Source: an uncultured Clostridia bacterium (GTDB taxonomy: Bacteria > Bacillota > Clostridia > Oscillospirales > CAG-272). Taken from it: a stretch of DNA of 7,515 nt. The position numbers were made by a program, and so were the translations under genes. The stretch is from NCBI GenBank assembly GCA_937914815.1, contig CALDMI010000307.1:1-7515 (forward strand), written 5' to 3'. Below the pieces are notes generated by a model, which did not search any database, was not told the origin of the DNA, and saw nothing but the letters and a program-made list of their open reading frames with translations. Positions 6,501 through 7,515 of this stretch are shown piece by piece (positions within the stretch are counted from its first letter, which is position 1; the number at the start of each line of letters is the position of its first letter).

Positions 6501-7515
6501 TGGCGTCGGTAAGATACAGCTCAAACTTCGCGCCGTCTGCCGTCGCGAGGTGAAGCTTCACGGTCTCGTACCCGGCAACCGTTACGTTGCTTGCGCCGAC
6601 TATGTCAAGCGTCCTGTCGCCGTATGTGACCTTATCCGAAACCGTAAGTGCGCCGGTGTCGGTCGCTACGGAGACGTAATCGAAAATCATGAGGTCGCTG
6701 TAATCCACGGTGAGGAGCGAAAGCTCAACATCGGTGAGAACCGGGAGACCCGCGTACCAGACATCACCGCCGGCGGTGATGTATCCGACGGCGAACCCGC
6801 CGTCGGATACCGGCAGGGTGAGTGCCGCGTTGACACGCGCGCCGTAGTTCTGACCCGTGACCGCCTTGCCGTCTACCTTGACGGCGGGCGCCGCATGGGT
6901 CTTGTCACCGGTTTTCAGCGCGGGCTCGCTGCCCGAGATATCCCAGTCAGCGCTGTTATAGCCGATATCGGCGGCAGTCGCGCCGTCCTCGGTACCGAAG
7001 CCGGTGCCGCATCCTATAACGTATGTGGGAAGATAATCGTCCGCGTCGACAAATCCGACAGCCTTGCCGAGATTTGTGAGAACGTAGGCGACCGCACTGT
7101 CATACGCCTTCATACCGACGGCACCGACGTAGGACGCGGTGCTGTCCTCGGCGACGGTGAGCGAGGCGAAGCCCGCATTTACGGTTGCCCCCTCGCCGAG
7201 AGAGCCGACGAGAGCGCCGAGCGCGAGACCCGAGCCCTCCGCAGATACGGTAGCCTTTACGTTGGTTATCGCCGTGTTCTCGGCTTTACCGACGAGACCG
7301 CCGGCAAGCGCACGCGCGCCGCCCACGGTAAGAGTACCGTCAACGGTAACGAAATCAATCTTTGAATCCTTTGCCGAGCCCGCGAGAATACCGAGGGCAC
7401 AGTCGGGGTCGGAGTTTGATATCTCCGCGCCGTCTATTATGAGATTTCTGACGGTCGCGCCGTCGAGAGTCTCAAAAAGACCGACATTCTTTCCGTCCCC
7501 GTCGATGACGAGACC
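586..7515 (-). CDS. Giant multi-repeat, probably cell-surface or secreted protein (5' end outside the window)
   Basis: The frame is open from the right edge to a TGA at 586-588, giving 2309 residues of an incomplete protein. The GTG at 7326 is not a convincing start, because the frame continues upstream with 63 further codons of the same GLUG-type sequence. Layout, numbering from the window edge: residues 1-203 are a GLUG-type beta-helix region; 204-367 are beta-rich and unassigned; 368-2309 are about 22 diverged tandem units, with a Gly/Asp linker near 885-898. The composition is rich in Thr, Val, Tyr, Asp and Gly and poor in Cys, as is usual for extracellular beta-proteins. The C-terminus ends inside a unit, with no LPXTG, no hydrophobic tail and no recognised wall-binding module. 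The signal peptide, if any, lies outside the window. No catalytic motif is visible. A role in adhesion or surface display is inferred from the architecture only. GLUG motifs are known from bacterial surface proteins and occur close to adhesion or peptidase modules. The gene runs in the same direction as the small membrane-protein gene 109 bases downstream. Confidence 0.9.
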   Translation of the reverse strand, partial: GLVIDGDGKNVGLFETLDGATVRNLIIDGAEISNSDPDCALGILAGSAKDSKIDFVTVDGTLTVGGARALAGGLVGKAENTAITNVKATVSAEGSGLALGALVGSLGEGATVNAGFASLTVAEDSTASYVGAVGMKAYDSAVAYVLTNLGKAVGFVDADDYLPTYVIGCGTGFGTEDGATAADIGYNSADWDISGSEPALKTGDKTHAAPAVKVDGKAVTGQNYGARVNAALTLPVSDGGFAVGYITAGGDVWYAGLPVLTDVELSLLTVDYSDLMIFDYVSVATDTGALTVSDKVTYGDRTLDIVGASNVTVAGYETVKLHLATADGAKFELYLTDAIDSAPAGGMLLALKDLSDNSVVYYMADATYLAGAWTDGSDVRYISSTVAVSGGKNWMNIYFTSTGNYYNTVSYFGTFDVEGERVLSFYIDGHLLSYTDEGEPLLSDGSDEFTIATDIFEGDWVNASGDMFTVSGGKVGDVTLFPMVTDFGSGLVNAEEGYVLVATRNGVNKTDLETGAADFFATNGFDGTYVSIKNGVVSTIRIEGNNVYFGDNTAPVTGSLTVDKATAILSFTYGDIEYNFVRAGARLEDADNAALYYVTEAVDGMMGSFVLGTVKFTIANGKVTYGKNTENITLSVLDDKISLVAGKLVFTLGEGGEMTVTGYESAITKADETVELFTESEAALVLQKLRAAYVATQYSISYAPVKLTFVDGVLSIDGVAYDYQLVRYYGNVALAVYYTPSDRVIRITPNGEKAGLNNETWGDFLVTELAEAVGAYYEFLTGDNTPGEIPDTLELRYDGRFIVNGKTFYFGDYDIEINGDAVVLAAKDSDGEYTVTFRNKTAAYNGKTYTNYDRILPNTSYSQLDRTNGTKLDVIKGSAGYYDTSSGGDDGDGDDDYEDYALFAAEDGDWVDAVYPLFGFRLTTDAGVFTSKSFTWKRNADGTATVNVSAESEDGTAKTFSVTYDDATRGDRVVITVDGVSTEAYTVANLSKIAGEYVAGDSKFSFSSDGIVKVDGEAVEYTHDFDFETGVYSFTAGGKTYTLNGERREVLKCGDTTYYDARLAHFAGMSLVAYGIHGIDKVEKAYHMLLTEDGLTFNGSLVTWFSYDQFQFDAVIGDQTVRWRPSDIGKAWSYVDSFSICVYPAYGITYDDGTKGYETRYFIPELLVDNAGAYAVGDEDAATIFKIGEVVGSGMSFSGITVSVGSLNYNSNQYTVKMNGTSLVLTTYDEKNVITITPGDEVSIKLNGVEHGDYMPPDISGFLTDKIHVLGDTTVNGFVKVEADGVGGYKFTYGVGSSFPKDGNAFSYGKLNGEDVLFIQPNSYTRVALVKIDGEIYAVHGTLFDFVKSEGLKSKDGKSLKFEFAKLTSPMYVHDNNPDGDLINITVKIGDADPVQTLIGARNYNKGNSEYFARFTDGGVDYAVAVNTDSETADAHKFLIMTFDDLSLVREYGNTTHGYKLVVSAYYDETTGLGKIKSEVVRYSSYYDFTLTSFEPVAGKTGHYKIVGVYEKDSSTTINFTDYAIYLPGGQDSKAVQILDELMYSCLGTLTDETTNITITLELGLDEDGYPTYYATINNNTYVADVSKKTANNETHYEISFAAEEKDKDGKTESVQYIVAVAAGESGNVVTISKLNALKHRFVGKAFIDGGSWYGYFNVEFVNGDYTVTYGSAKTAVTSFAFASDNSYIDVVYNGISYRIVYIAKSASDTNKTAASTPERLAFIDGSNGKFLAKLVVNSKCDFTVTYDGNATENLNFIDDKTLSFTVGDFLYVAEIGDDGKVTVHEKIADLGADEYAANKAAMGNYSDAKVVITVTAEKDADGNYKPKFVATLNGTEVKLTVETDKKIIALGEGSSIKYFYKCDSSTLVSVSASDYAKLISETIDGHTINVVAGASQSWSGRYSFKISYLFDGKTASVSTKAALGGEKADLYTVTEDDGSKSYYIVYIDGDTKSLTEISEEDGALLSLSKYTTIGGNSMYLKGALKMDPETKAFSVVYTFGTYSEPVEVTVTDVDGVEGAKKITGHTVGVYYYLPVSGSSTYYFVDEATFAIYGEITVSGKTLKFSWNENSSLVVSMKGSDNTYTDPVNVTVGNDGTHDYYQFTIDGTSYILAKNSGGEYVLSVIDLYHLSNYIWGQTIVKDMTRTQTYAYFSAKLTILDDGTATIAFLIGSANDCVEITDYEEISNGEVIKMTVDGTVKYFAVATDWYKSNPNYWKKYIMAELTGEEQAKFIGSTGTLDGAVCTILADSYSSSKAPDVKIFIGSEADGWKTFESLTFSEDGKTATFTHGGSNYTVTVAEDGSLNIVKG
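589..6414 (-). repeat. Array of about 22 diverged protein repeat units (~70-105 residues each)
   Basis: I divided residues 368-2309 by eye, taking the opening Phe/Leu/Tyr-x-Gly-type position as each boundary. Units start at about 368, 454, 523, 603, 690, 774, 904, 992, 1066, 1172, 1261, 1352, 1448, 1546, 1641, 1720, 1801, 1880, 1967, 2052, 2132 and 2231. Three marks recur: an opening such as FEGDW, FDGTY, IAGEY or FVGKA; a central strand such as VTYG, FTYG or VTYD; and a closing hairpin such as NGKTY, GGKTYTL, IDGTSY or NGISY. Most units then end in a short polar or helical stretch, for example LFDFVKSEG, DYAKLISE or LTGEEQAKF. The last eight units are the most regular (79-99 residues). Identity between units is low, so this is a protein-level repeat and not a DNA-level one. 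The spacing and motif pattern suggest small beta-barrel or lipocalin-like modules, but that fold is inference. Individual boundaries may be off by 10 residues or so, and the weakest units (690, 774, 1066 and 1448) could be misplaced. Confidence 0.7.
4819..4863 (-). other. Gly/Asp-rich linker inside the giant protein
   Basis: Residues 885-899 read Ser-Ser-Gly-Gly followed by an Asp/Gly run (DDGDGDDD) and then Tyr-Glu-Asp. It is the only low-complexity acidic stretch in the fragment. It separates the first six array units from the following sixteen. It probably acts as a flexible hinge. The spacing of the Asp residues could also bind calcium, but this is not a clean dockerin or RTX motif. Confidence 0.65.
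6415..6906 (-). other. Beta-rich segment of the giant protein, unassigned
   Basis: Residues 204-367 link the GLUG region to the unit array. They alternate short hydrophobic strands with Gly/Asp turns. They include one VTYG motif (296-299) like those inside the array units, and a later strand pair around FELYLTD and VVYYMAD. The second half (about 295-367) may be a further, degenerate array unit. The first half could be a separate Ig-like or beta-sandwich domain. I recognise no named family here. Confidence 0.4.
6907..7515 (-). other. GLUG-type beta-helix region of the giant protein
   Basis: Residues 1-203 of the fragment contain five turns of 28-31 residues. Each turn is marked by a small hydrophobic Gly-rich core: VGLF near residue 11, LGILAG near 41, AGGLVG near 71, LGALVG near 99 and VGAVG near 130. 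The third turn, GGLVGKAENTAITNV, is close to the classic GLUG motif. The region closes with a Trp-Asp ... Gly-x-x-Pro-x-Leu sequence at about 191-200, which commonly ends such helices. The first turn sits right at the window edge, so more turns probably lie outside. GLUG repeats are a known family in bacterial surface proteins; the right-handed beta-helix fold is inferred. Confidence 0.75.

Noticed and set aside
7324..7326. GTG at 7326 as the start of the giant gene
   Set aside because: The same frame stays open to the window edge, and the 63 upstream codons encode two more GLUG-like turns. The true start is therefore outside the window.

Overview
The window carries two genes, both on the minus strand, and most of it is one very large gene that runs in from outside. 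I see no RNA genes, CRISPR array, insertion sequence or phage gene. The purine-rich Shine-Dalgarno site GGAGG before a GTG start, the free use of ATA for isoleucine and AGA for arginine, and a giant secreted-type protein with GLUG motifs suggest a Bacillota genome, most likely an uncultured gut-type Clostridia. That placement is an inference from style, not from a marker gene.

Reading order on the minus strand (right to left): positions 7515 to 586 are the last 2309 codons of an open reading frame whose start lies beyond the right edge. The first ~203 residues are a GLUG-type beta-helix region. About 165 residues of beta-rich sequence with no clear assignment follow. The remaining ~1940 residues can be divided by eye into about 22 divergent tandem units of roughly 70-105 residues, interrupted once by a Gly/Asp-rich linker. 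The protein stops inside the last unit, with no LPXTG motif, membrane segment or recognised wall-binding module at the C-terminus.

A 109-base gap (477-585) follows, holding two GC-rich inverted repeats. Then comes a small gene (476 to 96) for a 126-residue protein with a charged, probably disordered N-terminal part and one C-terminal transmembrane helix. The last 95 bases hold a Z-DNA-like alternating tract, short direct repeats and a possible -10 box facing out of the window to the left.

The most unusual item is the unit array in the giant protein. Its units share a skeleton (an opening Phe/Leu/Tyr-x-Gly, a central Thr-Tyr-Gly/Asp strand, and a closing Asp/Asn-Gly-x-x-Tyr hairpin) but are highly diverged, and I cannot match them to a named family from memory. 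The two genes may be co-transcribed, since neither inverted repeat has a U-tract on the minus strand. A functional link between them is not demonstrated.
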